From: Desulfobacteraceae bacterium
GTDB lineage: Bacteria; Desulfobacterota; Desulfobacteria; Desulfobacterales; Desulfobacteraceae
Direction of reading: 5' to 3'
NCBI GenBank assembly: GCA_016743945.1
Contig: JADGFI010000022.1
Location: 4,260 to 68,259 of the forward strand
DNA: 64,000 nucleotides
In this document: one piece after another, positions 35,056 to 44,730 of the stretch
Numbering within the stretch: the stretch's first letter is position 1
Layout: every line of letters begins with the position of its first letter
The notes under the pieces: model-generated
What the model was told of the DNA's origin: nothing
What the model saw: only the letters and a program-made list of their open reading frames with translations
Databases searched by the model: none
Position numbers and translations under genes: made by a program

Positions 35056-36258
35056 TTAGATTTCTGAACTTTTAAATTGATAGGTTTTTCGGACATTGGC
35101 GATCAGACCACCGGGCCTGAACACCATCATAATAACCAAAACTGCACCAAAGACAAGCATTCGATATTCTGAAAAGGCCCTTAAATATTCAGGCACCAGC
35201 ATCAGAAACAATGCCCCCACAATCACCCCTGCAATGGACCCCATCCCGCCGATAACAACAATACACAGGATCATAACCGATTCCCAGATAGTAAAACTTG
35301 CCGGATTGATAAAGGTGGTCTTTGCCGCAAAAACAACGCCGGCCATTCCCGCCCAGGTAGCTCCCAAAGAAAAGGCCGTTAATTTTGTCTTTGTCTTGTC
35401 AATACCCATTGCCTGGCAGGCTATTTCATCTTCCCTCAAGGCAATCCAGGCACGGCCGATTCGTGAATTTTCAAGCCGGTTCACCATAAAAATGGTGAAG
35501 ATCACCAGAACGATCATCATAAAATAAATAAAAACAGTTGCCTGGGAAAGGCTAAAATCAATCCCCGGTATGGCGGGTCTGGGAATATTGGCGATGCCGC
35601 TGGGACCCTCTGAAAACGCATTCCAGTTTTCCAGCACAAGTCTGATAATTTCTCCGAATCCCAGGGTAACAATGGCAAGGTAATCCCCCTTTAACCGAAG
35701 AACCGGATACCCCAGAAGCATGCCGAAGGTTGCGCCGAGAGCCGCACCGATGGGAAGGGCAACCCAAAAATTCACCCCGAAATGCATATTCAGCAAGGCA
35801 TAGGAATAGGCCCCCACTGCATAGAAGGCCACATACCCCAGATCAAGCAGACCTGCAAGCCCCACCACAATGTTCAATCCCAATCCCAGCATGATATAAA
35901 TCAGGGCGGATATCATGATATTGGTCTGGTACATGGAAAAAATGTAGGGAAAGGCACAGGCAAAAATCACAAGGCCGATAATGGAGGGCAACCTGACGTT
36001 CCGTTTTTCCATCATTCTCTGTAAAAACGGCATCTCCCCTGTCACGGCTTTGTTTTTATTTTTTTCCTGCTTTTTAAGCAATTCATCCCAGATAATGGAC
36101 AGAAAAAAACCGCCAACCCCTGCATACAGCATATTCATCCAGCGCCATTCAATTATGTTTTCAATGGTATTTACCCGGATCACCATGATGGGAAAGGTTA
36201 AAAATATAAACCAGAGCCCCGCCAACACCCCTTTTTTAATTATTTCAAAACTCATCAT
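35056..36258 (-). CDS. livM: Branched-chain amino acid ABC transporter permease LivM
   Basis: A 400-aa permease. Start candidates ATG 36258 and ATG 36255 are adjacent; both are preferable to the 36339 frame, which overlaps livH. About ten membrane helices are visible, with an N-terminal extension of two helices before the conserved core. The core begins near IYIMLGLGLNIVVGLAGLLD and contains the LivM hallmark KGDYLAIVTLGFGEIIRL and the EAA-like loop SRIGRAWIALREDEIACQAM. It pairs with LivH in the membrane. The extra N-terminal part resembles E. coli-type LivM. Confidence 0.93.
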   Translation of the reverse strand: MMSFEIIKKGVLAGLWFIFLTFPIMVIRVNTIENIIEWRWMNMLYAGVGGFFLSIIWDELLKKQEKNKNKAVTGEMPFLQRMMEKRNVRLPSIIGLVIFACAFPYIFSMYQTNIMISALIYIMLGLGLNIVVGLAGLLDLGYVAFYAVGAYSYALLNMHFGVNFWVALPIGAALGATFGMLLGYPVLRLKGDYLAIVTLGFGEIIRLVLENWNAFSEGPSGIANIPRPAIPGIDFSLSQATVFIYFMMIVLVIFTIFMVNRLENSRIGRAWIALREDEIACQAMGIDKTKTKLTAFSLGATWAGMAGVVFAAKTTFINPASFTIWESVMILCIVVIGGMGSIAGVIVGALFLMLVPEYLRAFSEYRMLVFGAVLVIMMVFRPGGLIANVRKTYQFKSSEI

Positions 36259-36310
36259 AATAGCTTCACTTTGTATACGATTGACAGATGATTGACAGAT
36301 GGTAAACAGA

Positions 36311-37213
36311 TCATACTTTTTTTGTTTCCTTGCGCCCAAGAATTCCGGATGGCCTGAATATCAAAATAAACACCAGAAAGAGGAAGGCAAAAACATCTTC
36401 GTAATCACTTGAAATATATCCGGTGAAAAAACTTTCGGTCCACCCCAGCACAAGGCTTCCAAGAACCGCACCCGGGATGCTGCCAATCCCCCCCAGTACA
36501 GCTGCGACAAAGGCTTTAATACCGGCGATGAAACCAACATAAAAGTTTATCTGGCCAACATGGGAAGCGATCAGAACCCCCCCGATGGCAGCCGTTCCAG
36601 ACCCGACGATGAAGGTGATGGATATAATTTTATTCACATCAATCCCCACAAGGGCGGACATGATCTTGTCCTGGGAGGTCGCCCGCATTGCCTTTCCGAT
36701 TCTGGTAAACTTTATGAGGATGGTCAAAAAAATCATAACACAAAAAGTTGTACCCAGGATAACCAGTTCCGGAGAGGAGATGATATGGGCATAGGGCTCC
36801 CAGAAGTCAAAATCCGGAATCAAACTGGGAAAAGGAAGAAAATCAGAGGTCTGGGCAAGCAGGACATAATTTTGAAGGAACAAAGACATCCCGATGGCAG
36901 AAATCAATGCAGACAAACGGGGAGCATGTCGTAAGGGCTTGTAGGCAATCTTTTCAACGGTAAACCCATAGGCGCAGGAGTAAACCACTGCCAGAACCGA
37001 AGCCAGAATCAAAACCGTAAGGTGGTTAAACCCCAGCATGGACAAAACCGATGCAACAATAAGCGCCGTAAATGCACCGATCATATATATTTCGCCATGG
37101 GCAAAATTGATCAATTCAATGATACCATAAACCATGGTATATCCAAGGGCTATCAGGGCATAAATACTCCCTCTGGTCAACCCTCCAAGAAACAATTCCA
37201 GGAAATAATCCAT
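36311..37213 (-). CDS. livH: Branched-chain amino acid ABC transporter permease LivH
   Basis: A 300-aa permease starting at the ATG at 37213, giving YFLELFLGGLTRGSIYALIA, the usual LivH N terminus. A longer frame to 37333 is unsupported. Eight or so helices are visible, with the signatures GYTMVYGIIELINFAHGEIY and RIGKAMRATSQDKIMSALVG (the EAA-like loop). GLVLGWTESF-like and IFRPSGILG ends are as in LivH. It is preceded by a hairpin that separates it from livK, so the binding protein may be made in larger amount. Confidence 0.95.
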   Translation of the reverse strand: MDYFLELFLGGLTRGSIYALIALGYTMVYGIIELINFAHGEIYMIGAFTALIVASVLSMLGFNHLTVLILASVLAVVYSCAYGFTVEKIAYKPLRHAPRLSALISAIGMSLFLQNYVLLAQTSDFLPFPSLIPDFDFWEPYAHIISSPELVILGTTFCVMIFLTILIKFTRIGKAMRATSQDKIMSALVGIDVNKIISITFIVGSGTAAIGGVLIASHVGQINFYVGFIAGIKAFVAAVLGGIGSIPGAVLGSLVLGWTESFFTGYISSDYEDVFAFLFLVFILIFRPSGILGRKETKKV

Positions 37214-37320
37214 GATTTTTTTCCACGCCTCTAAATTGAAACAAACGGCCCGCATTTGATTTATTACAAAAATAGAATCAAAAACCAGGCGATGTTTAAA
37301 ATTAATTAATTCGTATATTA

Positions 37321-37350
37321 AAGGCCGGGGCAATATTTGTCCCCGGCCTT
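37321..37350 (-). terminator. Hairpin between livK and livH
   Basis: AAGGCCGGGG and CCCCGGCCTT form a perfect 10-bp stem with a 10-base loop, 16 bases after the livK stop on the minus strand. The following T tract is weak, which fits partial termination rather than a hard stop. Confidence 0.65.
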
Positions 37351-37366
37351 GGATATTGCCGACTCG

Positions 37367-38485
37367 TTACTTTAATTCTACATACACGCCATCTTTAACC
37401 TGGTAAACAGAGAACCCGGCTCCGATTGCATCCCCTCTTTTGTCAAAGGAAATGCTTCCAATGGGGGTTTCAACATACTCGGACTGAAGTGTTTTTGTCA
37501 ATGCCGCGTAATCAGTGGAACCTGTTTTCTCAATGGCATTGATCAATGCAAGCATTGCAGAATAGGCATTGATATAGAATGCACCATGATCTGTCTTATA
37601 GACTTCTTTATGGTCTTTAACCGCTTTTATATTCAAGGGATTGGCAGATGTATCCTTTGGTCCTGAAGCATAAACACCTTCTGCATATTTTCCGGCAACC
37701 TTGATAAAGGTGTCATCTTTTACGCCATCATCCGAGATAAAAGCCATTTTCAATCTTTTTTTACGCATCTGACTTACAATTTTAGAGGCTTCAGGATGAT
37801 ATCCGCCAAATATAACAGCATCAACCTTTGCTCTTTTAATCTTCTGAACAACAGCTGAATAATCAACCGCACCAGGTGTTACCCCTTCAAAAAGAAGGAC
37901 TTCCGCCCGGCCGTCTTCTTCAACGTACATTTTTGCAAACTCGGCAAACCCTTTTCCATAATCACCCTTGTCATGAATGACGGCAACTCTTTTCACTTTA
38001 AGGACGTTAATGGCAAACTCCACATCCAGCTTTGCCTGGGCATCATCCGAGGCAATTGTTCTATAAAAATTGGGGTAATCACCGCTCTGGGTCAGGCCCG
38101 GATTAGTAGCAGAAGGGGACATGACAATGACACCGGAATCTTTATAAATTCCCAAAGCAGCCTTTGTTGCGCCGCTGCAGATATGGCCCAAAACCACCTG
38201 GGCACCTTCGGATACCAGTTTGGTTGCCGTGTTGGTCGCAACTTCCGGCTTACAGGCGTCGTCTTCGATTAGAAGTTCAATCTGTTTGCCAAGGATTCCT
38301 CCCTTTGCATTCACTTCTTTGACGACAAGCTCAGCAGCCTTTACCGTGGGAAGCCCGTATGAGGCCAGATCACCACTGTGGGCACCGGCAACACCTATTT
38401 TAATCGTATCACCTGCAAATCCAGAACCCGCGAATAAAAAAACACCCATGATGGATACAGCACACAATTTACCGAATGACTTCAT
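37367..38485 (-). CDS. livK: Branched-chain/hydrophobic amino acid ABC transporter substrate-binding protein LivK
   Basis: A 372-aa periplasmic binding protein. Two ATGs (38491 and 38485) follow a GGAGGGAG; the second has the better spacing. The signal peptide is LCAVSIMGVFLFAGSGFAG. The mature body starts DTIKIGVAGAHSGDLASYG, with GGILGKQIELLIEDDACKPE, VLGHICSGATKAA, and DYSAVVQKIKRAKVDAVIFG (ligand-pocket strands of the type 1 fold). It feeds livHMGF directly downstream. The transported solute could be branched-chain or aromatic amino acids, or another hydrophobic carboxylate; sequence alone does not decide. Confidence 0.94.
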   Translation of the reverse strand: MKSFGKLCAVSIMGVFLFAGSGFAGDTIKIGVAGAHSGDLASYGLPTVKAAELVVKEVNAKGGILGKQIELLIEDDACKPEVATNTATKLVSEGAQVVLGHICSGATKAALGIYKDSGVIVMSPSATNPGLTQSGDYPNFYRTIASDDAQAKLDVEFAINVLKVKRVAVIHDKGDYGKGFAEFAKMYVEEDGRAEVLLFEGVTPGAVDYSAVVQKIKRAKVDAVIFGGYHPEASKIVSQMRKKRLKMAFISDDGVKDDTFIKVAGKYAEGVYASGPKDTSANPLNIKAVKDHKEVYKTDHGAFYINAYSAMLALINAIEKTGSTDYAALTKTLQSEYVETPIGSISFDKRGDAIGAGFSVYQVKDGVYVELK

Positions 38486-38592
38486 TTTCATCTCCCTCCC
38501 GTTTAGTATTAATATACGAACACATGAAAAAAGCTGTATTTCCTTATCATTTTCAAAAAAAAAAAGAAAGCATACAAATTCAGCGAAAAATA

Positions 38593-39522
38593 TTATTTTG
38601 ATGCGGTGGCAAATGCCACCAATCCCATAATTGTAATGAGAATACCGGTTGCACCAAGAAAATTGGGAAGGGTTGCCCCCAGGAAAAGAACTTCACCAGC
38701 CAGGGCAAACACCACTTCACTGCATTGGGTGGCATCCACAGCGGCAAGTTTTGCCGGCGTATCAGCTTTGCCCCTGGCATATAAAAATAAGGAGGTGGCC
38801 ACCACCCCGGACAACAAGGCCACAAGGGCCGCATTCACCCATTGTCCCGGGAAGGGCGGACCCGGGTCAACAAAAAAATAAAGCGCACCCCAAAAGGGTA
38901 TGGTGCCGGCAGAGAGAAGAAAAACCTTGGCAAAGGCATTGTCTATAATAGGTTTGTCAATTTTTGGCACCCCCCGTCTGCCGGTTTTTGCCTCCCAGAC
39001 CAATTGATTGCCCAGGGGATAACAAAAAGCGGCCAGGAGAACCGGGAGAGCGCCCACAAGCAAAGGCTTAAAATTGGAGATCTCAAAATGACCCAGGTTC
39101 ACCAGACAAACACCGCCAAAGACCACCAGGGCCCAGGCCCATATTTTCTTGGGAAATCGTCTGCCAAATCCCTGGAGCACAAACAGGGAGGCAATAATGG
39201 TCAACTGCCAGGTCGTGGCCACCACCCAGCCGGGGGAATAATCTGCACTAAAGCAGATCAATGCGTAAAACCCCCCGAAACCGATACTGCCGGAAATTAT
39301 CCAGAAGAGGCCATTGAAAAACAGCTCTTTCACTAAAAGTTTTAAAAAAGAAAAACCTCGGGTAACAGCAATCCCAAATCCCAGGAAAACGAGCATATAC
39401 CCATACCGCAGGGCTGCTGACCAGAACCAATGCCCTCCACCAAGACTCATCACCCGGTTCAGCACAAAGGTTGCGCTAAAAAACCCCCCGGCAATCAAAC
39501 CGATGGTCATTAAGCGAATCAT
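38593..39522 (-). CDS. EamA/DMT-superfamily multidrug-resistance-type exporter
   Basis: A 309-aa membrane protein with about ten helices, of the putative multidrug resistance efflux family (EmrE-like, PF13536 type). The N terminus (LIAGGFFSATFVLNRVMS), the internal repeat after residue 150, and the ending GVVATSLFLYARGKA plus VFALAGEVLFLG match that family. No RBS is visible before the ATG. It starts about ten bases after the stop of the acetyltransferase gene, so translational coupling is likely. The exported compound is unknown. Confidence 0.82.
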   Translation of the reverse strand: MIRLMTIGLIAGGFFSATFVLNRVMSLGGGHWFWSAALRYGYMLVFLGFGIAVTRGFSFLKLLVKELFFNGLFWIISGSIGFGGFYALICFSADYSPGWVVATTWQLTIIASLFVLQGFGRRFPKKIWAWALVVFGGVCLVNLGHFEISNFKPLLVGALPVLLAAFCYPLGNQLVWEAKTGRRGVPKIDKPIIDNAFAKVFLLSAGTIPFWGALYFFVDPGPPFPGQWVNAALVALLSGVVATSLFLYARGKADTPAKLAAVDATQCSEVVFALAGEVLFLGATLPNFLGATGILITIMGLVAFATASK

Positions 39523-39532
39523 ACCATGGTGG

Positions 39533-39985
39533 CTAAAGATCTTTTTTCAGGTTAATAAACTCACTGCGATTAAACCCGAGTTTCTTAAAAAAGGAAAGCA
39601 CATCAATGGAGTCCCACATCACGGAAGAATAGATGGACCTGACGCCTTTTTCCTTATAAATATCACAGATCCGGTTGGCTATCATAAGCCCAAGCCCCTG
39701 GCCCATATAATCGGGATGGACACCAAGGGACATGATCCATGCGCTTTTGCCAATGCCAAACCCGGCGTAGAGGGTGGTGGATATCATGTAACCTGCCACC
39801 TTGCCGTTTACTTCGGCCACCAGGCTTGTCTTCCCATCCCCTTCAGAAACATGCTGCTCAATTAATTTTTGGAAATCAACCTGTGCATCTTCTTCTGAAA
39901 TGGCAATGCGTATATCATGAATGGCTTGTGTGTCCTCCACCCTGATTTCTCTAATGCTGATGCTTTCTTCCACAAGAGTCTCCAT
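39533..39985 (-). CDS. GNAT family N-acetyltransferase
   Basis: A 150-aa single-domain GNAT. Motif A, the acetyl-CoA pyrophosphate loop, reads SLGVHPDYMGQGLGLMIANR (Q/RxxGxG/A type). Motif D/C strands are SIREIRVEDTQAIHDI at the N terminus and VRSIYSSVMWDSIDVLSFFK near the C terminus. The acceptor is unknown. It starts two bases after the stop of a small DUF2080 gene and ends just before the exporter gene. The three therefore form one transcription unit, perhaps a modification-and-export module. Confidence 0.9.
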   Translation of the reverse strand: METLVEESISIREIRVEDTQAIHDIRIAISEEDAQVDFQKLIEQHVSEGDGKTSLVAEVNGKVAGYMISTTLYAGFGIGKSAWIMSLGVHPDYMGQGLGLMIANRICDIYKEKGVRSIYSSVMWDSIDVLSFFKKLGFNRSEFINLKKDL

Positions 39986-39987
39986 TC

Positions 39988-40176
39988 TTATTCTACCTTA
40001 ATAATTTTAACGGTGTGTCCAACCCAATTGGGGGGAAGATAAATCCGGCCGCTGTTGCCCGAGGACTTGACCTCTTTTTCGATCATTTCCTCTCCATAGA
40101 CCTCAAACTTTACCTTGGCCCGGTGAATCAATTTCTTGTCTAAACTCATATCTTTAGTAGTATCATTATCAGCCAT
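39988..40176 (-). CDS. DUF2080 family small protein (transposon-associated type)
   Basis: A 62-aa protein ending with the family signature GNSGRIYLPPNWVGHTVKII. The family is often annotated as transposon-encoded and has an AbrB-like beta-barrel appearance, suggesting DNA binding, although direct evidence is scarce. AGGATG precedes ATG. It is the first gene of a three-gene unit with an acetyltransferase and an exporter. No transposase lies nearby, so it is either a domesticated regulator or a leftover of a mobile element. Confidence 0.8.
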   Translation of the reverse strand: MADNDTTKDMSLDKKLIHRAKVKFEVYGEEMIEKEVKSSGNSGRIYLPPNWVGHTVKIIKVE

Positions 40177-40402
40177 ATAACATCCTATTTTTACAAAAAG
40201 GCCCTTTCGTACTATTTTTTTTAATACCCGTCAATTTTTTTTATATAAAGCACCTTATATTTTTCCGGGCTCACATCCATATAGTGTAGATAAGCAACAA
40301 GCGCTCTTTATCTATTTTATAGCGATAATATAACTTTTATTTGGTATTTTCAATATATTTTATATATTTTCCTACCTTTTCAGTGATCTCTAAAATAAAA
40401 TA

Positions 40403-40435
40403 GGGGCAGGAAAGAAAATGATATCTACCTGCCCC
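40403..40435 (-). terminator. Terminator after the NrfD-like gene
   Basis: Stem GGGGCAGG / CCTGCCCC with a 17-base loop, lying 29 bases after the stop of the minus-strand operon. On that strand it is followed by TATTTTATTTTAG. Confidence 0.75.
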
Positions 40436-40463
40436 ACTTCATATTTATCCTACTGGTTTCTTT

Positions 40464-41375
40464 CTAATTTCTTTCCAGCAAAGGTGTATAAACCGCACTT
40501 TTCATTATGATATATCGAACCGCCAGATCACCAGCACAGATAGCTAGTAATCTCAAAAAGATTAGAACCCCACTGGTTTGCCCCCCCCACATCATCAGTG
40601 TAAAAATCAAGGGCAAGATAACAGCCAGCCCCACAACACCGATCAAGGTGATTTTCTTCAGATCGTCAGCGACCATCATTTGAATGGAAGCTTGGCCTAT
40701 TTCATTGGCATGCCAGGTTCCCCAAACATACAGCAAAAGACAGAGGAAATAGGCAAAAAAGAAACTTTCGGCCCACACTTCCATTCCTGAAGCCAATATG
40801 GCGAAACCACTTGCAGCAAACATGAACTGCAAAATTTGCTGTCCCACCCAGACACCTGAAATGATTGAAAAGGGCAATACAATATTTGAACTCCAGGCAG
40901 GCAATGCCCGGATGACGTTCATGGTGGCAAATCCGTGGGAGATAATCAGCAGACATAATATTCCCATAATCACATTAAAAACAATGTTGAATCCGCCGGC
41001 AGTTACCATTTGAAGGAACCCAAATACTGCAAAAACACCGATGATCCAGATCCCCCGGGACAGCTCCGAGGTGGCGGGTTTCATTATCATCCGCCAGGCT
41101 CGCAAGGGATTGCCCAGGTAAAGAACATGGATCATGCCGCCAAGTATCAGGGTAACAAGCCAGCCCAATACAATGCCTGCCCTGTATTCATAGAACAGGG
41201 AGACAAAATACAGGCCTGCTCCGATTTCAGAAAAAAAGAAGGCCAACCAAAGAAAAACACCTTTGTTATCAATCCACTCTGTCTGGGCAGTCGGCCGCAG
41301 CATCCATTCGTATGGCTTTAGGTCGCTGCCGGTAGGATGGAACATAACTTTTTCAAGCTCATTTTGTTGTTTCAT
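40464..41375 (-). CDS. NrfD/PsrC-like membrane anchor subunit (PadD-like)
   Basis: A 303-aa polytopic membrane protein of the NrfD/DmsC family with about eight helices. A cytoplasmic start (PTGSDLKPYEWMLRPTAQT) precedes KGVFLWLAFFFSEIGAGLYF and YLGNPLRAWRMIMKPATSEL, the latter with the RxW..P..S pattern of quinone-site NrfD proteins. It would anchor the molybdopterin and FeS subunits encoded immediately upstream and pass electrons to the quinone pool. In the phenylacetyl-CoA:acceptor oxidoreductase of denitrifiers the equivalent subunit is PadD. It starts 18 bases after the molybdoenzyme gene. The PadD assignment is inferred from the whole cluster. Confidence 0.85.
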   Translation of the reverse strand: MKQQNELEKVMFHPTGSDLKPYEWMLRPTAQTEWIDNKGVFLWLAFFFSEIGAGLYFVSLFYEYRAGIVLGWLVTLILGGMIHVLYLGNPLRAWRMIMKPATSELSRGIWIIGVFAVFGFLQMVTAGGFNIVFNVIMGILCLLIISHGFATMNVIRALPAWSSNIVLPFSIISGVWVGQQILQFMFAASGFAILASGMEVWAESFFFAYFLCLLLYVWGTWHANEIGQASIQMMVADDLKKITLIGVVGLAVILPLIFTLMMWGGQTSGVLIFLRLLAICAGDLAVRYIIMKSAVYTPLLERN

Positions 41376-41393
41376 AATTGTTCACTCCTCCCT

Positions 41394-44003
41394 TTAGCCT
41401 TTGTAAATTTTAACAGCAACCGATGTTTCAATGTTCCCGGTGATGGGGTCATAGTGTCTCAAGTACGAGGGAAGCAGCTTGCAAAAATTACTTCCCTTCC
41501 CCTTGGCAATGGGTCTTTTGTCTGCCCACAGCCCCCCTTGTCCGCAAACACCGAGAACTTTTGGATGCTGGGCTTCCATTGTTTTTACGATACCATTTTC
41601 CTTGGTTCCATATTTATTTTCCATCCAGATAATATCGCCATCTTTGAATCCTTTTTCAGCGGCCAGACCTTTATTTAGAGTAATTGTAAAGGTATAAGGG
41701 CTCATCTGGCTGACTTCATCAATCAAAGGATTTTGAAATGTTGAGTTATTTGTGTGGAGAACATCACGATAGGAAAACGCCAAAAGGTCATACTCATCAT
41801 CCAGTTCTTTGTGAGATGTCGGCCAGAACCAATCGGGTAACGGGCCATATTGATCCATCTCCATTTCAAGTTCAAATCCGGTATCTTTCATGATTTTTTC
41901 AGCAGCTCTTCTGTCATGGATGAGAAATTCCATATAAACCGGGCATCGGGTCGGCATATTCCATCTCCAATAGACATCTTCAATGGGTTTATGCCAGGTA
42001 GCAAATCCTTGTTCCTGGATTTTTTCTTTATCATCCCCATAAACCCATTTTAGAACTCTTTCGCCAATTTCCTTCCAGTTTAGAACTTCGCCGGGTTTAA
42101 GTTTAAGCGTTTCATCCGAAATACTGTAATACTGGTTAAGCAGTTCATGATATTTATCAAGAACCCCCACACGATTTGCAACATCCAGATAAACGTTCAT
42201 GAAATCGCGTGACTCGCCGACAGGTTTTGCCACAGGGTTTTGCAAATGAACATACCAGTCTTCATAGGAGGGGCTTCCGTTAAAGAAAAAACTATCAATC
42301 TCCGAAGACCAGGTATCTTTTTCAAGATAAGAGGTATCCGGAAGGATTATATCCCCTATGGCCTGGTCGGTTTCATTGACCCAGATGTCACTTAGTACAA
42401 CAAAACAATCTTTAAAATTTTCAAGGGCCACGTCCCAGTCAGAATTAGAGATAAGAAAATTGACGGCTATTCCAAAAATCATTTCAGGCTTGACTTTTTC
42501 AACACCAAACTTTTCCTGGATATAATCTTTTTCTTTCACATAGGGGATATGGGAAAGAGTAGAGTGTGACCAGAATTCAACACAACCAGAATTTGTGCAA
42601 GGATAGCTGGGTGCATGGACAGGCCATGGATCATGGGAATAAAACACCGAAGGAACAATAACCCCGTCTTTACCTACTTTTGGCAGACGTTCGTATTCAC
42701 CGCCGGGGTATTTGCGCCTGATGGACGGCCACCCCATTGTACCGCCGGGTACATCTTCAGCGCCAACAAGCTGACTGATAAGATCTATGGAAGCCACCTG
42801 ATGAATCCCGTTTGAATGCCCCTGGGAACCACGGAAGGTTACAGAGGATACGGGGCGATAGGGAAATGTTTGTCCCTCTATTGTAATGCTGGATCCAATC
42901 TGGGCATTATCCACCCACCCCTTTGCAACTTCAAGGATGGTTCCCACAGGAACGGTGCTTATTTTAGAGGCCCATTCCGGGGTGAACTGTTTTAAATGTT
43001 CTTTTAATGCCATAAAGCAGGGACGACATTTTTCACCATCAATCTCAAAGTCACCCTCAAGGGCAAAATCTTCAAAGGCTATGGACGGATCATCAAAAAC
43101 TTTAATCTTTTTTGCTCGTTCATCAAAGACAAAGGGCTTGTCCGTTTCTTTATCACGGATAAAAGTGCCGTCTTCTCTTATCAGATAAACAAAGTTGGTT
43201 TTTGCCCGAAGATAAAGTTCGTCGATTTCTCCCCTGATATTAAGGATATAGTTTGCCATGGCAAGTCCGACTGCCGTGTCGGTTCCCGGGAGAAGCGGAA
43301 CCCACTGGGTTGCCTTCCCCCCGGCAAAGTTACCCATTGGATCAAAAACGATTTCTTTTATTCCGCGCCTCACACCATCAGCCCGAAGTCTAGCATTTGT
43401 CATGGCAGAATGCCCAGAACCGGTTCCTTTACTGGAACCCCATTTAAGAACATATTTTGTGTATCGCCAATCCGGTGCGATGGACCAGGCACCATGGATT
43501 AACCCCCCCAGCATGTGAGCCGCATTACCGCAGTGCAGACTGCCGCCGCCAATGATAAAGTTACCATTGTTGGGTACGCCAAACGCCTTTGCATAAAAAT
43601 AAAGATGATTATGGGGACCGTCACTGGCGCGCATGGTCTGGTTTGTGAAAAGGATTTTATTGGGGTTATCCTCCATAATCTTTTTCATTTTTGTGGATAT
43701 CTCTTCAAGGGCCTCGTCCCATTCAATTTCTTTCCATTTAGGATCAACCCCAAACCCTTTTTCAGGATTGGTGCGTCGAAGCGGTTTTTTAATCCGGCTG
43801 GGATCATGGTAGTACATCAGTCCCGCGATTCCTTTGCCGCAGAGCCCAGCTCCTGTCCCCCCCATGGTACTTTCTTTTATCCCTTCAATTTTTACCGGCA
43901 CACCGTTCACCACCCGCACCCTTGCAGCACAGCCGCAATAACATACACCACAGGTGGTATTTACCCATTTATCTTCCCAAATTTCATCTGTTTTATAGGT
44001 CAT
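41394..44003 (-). CDS. Molybdopterin oxidoreductase, catalytic subunit (phenylacetyl-CoA:acceptor oxidoreductase PadB-like)
   Basis: An 869-aa DMSO-reductase-family enzyme. The N-terminal [4Fe-4S] ligands lie in TTCGVCYCGCAARV and AGLCGKGIAG. The region IKKPLRRTNPEKGFGVDPKW is characteristic of PadB/thiosulfate-reductase-type subunits. A Cys in GGGSLHCGNAAHMLGG could be the metal ligand. The C-terminal cofactor-binding barrel contains PYTFTITLNKGLAAEKGFKD and a GQGGLWADKRPIAKG tail. There is no twin-arginine signal, so it faces the cytoplasm, as expected for a CoA-thioester substrate. Companions are ferredoxin-like and NrfD subunits and a 2-oxoacid oxidoreductase. Confidence 0.88.
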   Translation of the reverse strand: MTYKTDEIWEDKWVNTTCGVCYCGCAARVRVVNGVPVKIEGIKESTMGGTGAGLCGKGIAGLMYYHDPSRIKKPLRRTNPEKGFGVDPKWKEIEWDEALEEISTKMKKIMEDNPNKILFTNQTMRASDGPHNHLYFYAKAFGVPNNGNFIIGGGSLHCGNAAHMLGGLIHGAWSIAPDWRYTKYVLKWGSSKGTGSGHSAMTNARLRADGVRRGIKEIVFDPMGNFAGGKATQWVPLLPGTDTAVGLAMANYILNIRGEIDELYLRAKTNFVYLIREDGTFIRDKETDKPFVFDERAKKIKVFDDPSIAFEDFALEGDFEIDGEKCRPCFMALKEHLKQFTPEWASKISTVPVGTILEVAKGWVDNAQIGSSITIEGQTFPYRPVSSVTFRGSQGHSNGIHQVASIDLISQLVGAEDVPGGTMGWPSIRRKYPGGEYERLPKVGKDGVIVPSVFYSHDPWPVHAPSYPCTNSGCVEFWSHSTLSHIPYVKEKDYIQEKFGVEKVKPEMIFGIAVNFLISNSDWDVALENFKDCFVVLSDIWVNETDQAIGDIILPDTSYLEKDTWSSEIDSFFFNGSPSYEDWYVHLQNPVAKPVGESRDFMNVYLDVANRVGVLDKYHELLNQYYSISDETLKLKPGEVLNWKEIGERVLKWVYGDDKEKIQEQGFATWHKPIEDVYWRWNMPTRCPVYMEFLIHDRRAAEKIMKDTGFELEMEMDQYGPLPDWFWPTSHKELDDEYDLLAFSYRDVLHTNNSTFQNPLIDEVSQMSPYTFTITLNKGLAAEKGFKDGDIIWMENKYGTKENGIVKTMEAQHPKVLGVCGQGGLWADKRPIAKGKGSNFCKLLPSYLRHYDPITGNIETSVAVKIYKG

Positions 44004-44018
44004 ATTTCCCCCTGTTGG

Positions 44019-44675
44019 TTAATCAATATAATAGACGGATGGTTCAGTGCCAAATTCCGGTCGAAGCTGTTTTCCCTTTTTCTCCATGATCAGACGGCTG
44101 ACCTCACTTTCAGGGTCGCTAAGATCTCCAAATACCCTTGCACCGACGGGGCAGGCAATTACGCAGGCAGGCGTTGCCTCATCGTCGGTTCCGGGAGTAA
44201 GTCCTCGTTTAAGGCCGCCATCAACCCTTTCAGAACAAAAATTACATTTAATAACCGTCCCCACCTTAAGGGGGTAAAGCTTTTCACCGATCAATTCCAT
44301 CTCGGTTTTACCCTGACCCGGAAAAAACTCCCGGTCTTTTACCTTTTGATCATAATAGGTTCTCTGCTGGTAGGGACAACTCACAAGGCAAGCCCTGCAG
44401 CCGACACATTTATCATCATCCACCACTACAATACCATCTTCTCTGATATAGGTGGCTCCCGTGGGGCATGCTTCCACGCAGGCCGCGTCCGTGCAATGAT
44501 TGCAAAGAATCGGATAGATCAACTTGCTGGATGTCGGGAATTTCCCGGTTTCTCCAATCAGAACCCTGTTAAAAAATACTCTGGGAGGAAGAAAATGTTC
44601 CTCTTTGCATGCGATGGTGCAACCCCAACACGCAATGCACCTTTTTACGTCGATTACCATTCCCCATCTAGGCAT
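44019..44675 (-). CDS. Four-cluster ferredoxin-like electron-transfer subunit (PadC-like)
   Basis: A 218-aa iron-sulfur subunit of the DmsB/PhsB/PadC type with four cysteine groups. They read DVKRCIACWGCTIACKEEH, LCNHCTDAACVEACPTGA, DKCVGCRACLVSCPYQQRTY and KCNFCSERVDGG with CVIACPVGARVFGD. It transfers electrons from the molybdopterin subunit to the membrane anchor. It ends 15 bases before the catalytic subunit gene, with AAAAGGAG before its own ATG. No signal peptide is present, matching a cytoplasmic complex. Confidence 0.93.
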   Translation of the reverse strand: MPRWGMVIDVKRCIACWGCTIACKEEHFLPPRVFFNRVLIGETGKFPTSSKLIYPILCNHCTDAACVEACPTGATYIREDGIVVVDDDKCVGCRACLVSCPYQQRTYYDQKVKDREFFPGQGKTEMELIGEKLYPLKVGTVIKCNFCSERVDGGLKRGLTPGTDDEATPACVIACPVGARVFGDLSDPESEVSRLIMEKKGKQLRPEFGTEPSVYYID

Positions 44676-44730
44676 AACAACTCCTTTTACGATTAAAAAG
44701 TTATCCCTTCAGTACCCTTGCGAACTCCGC

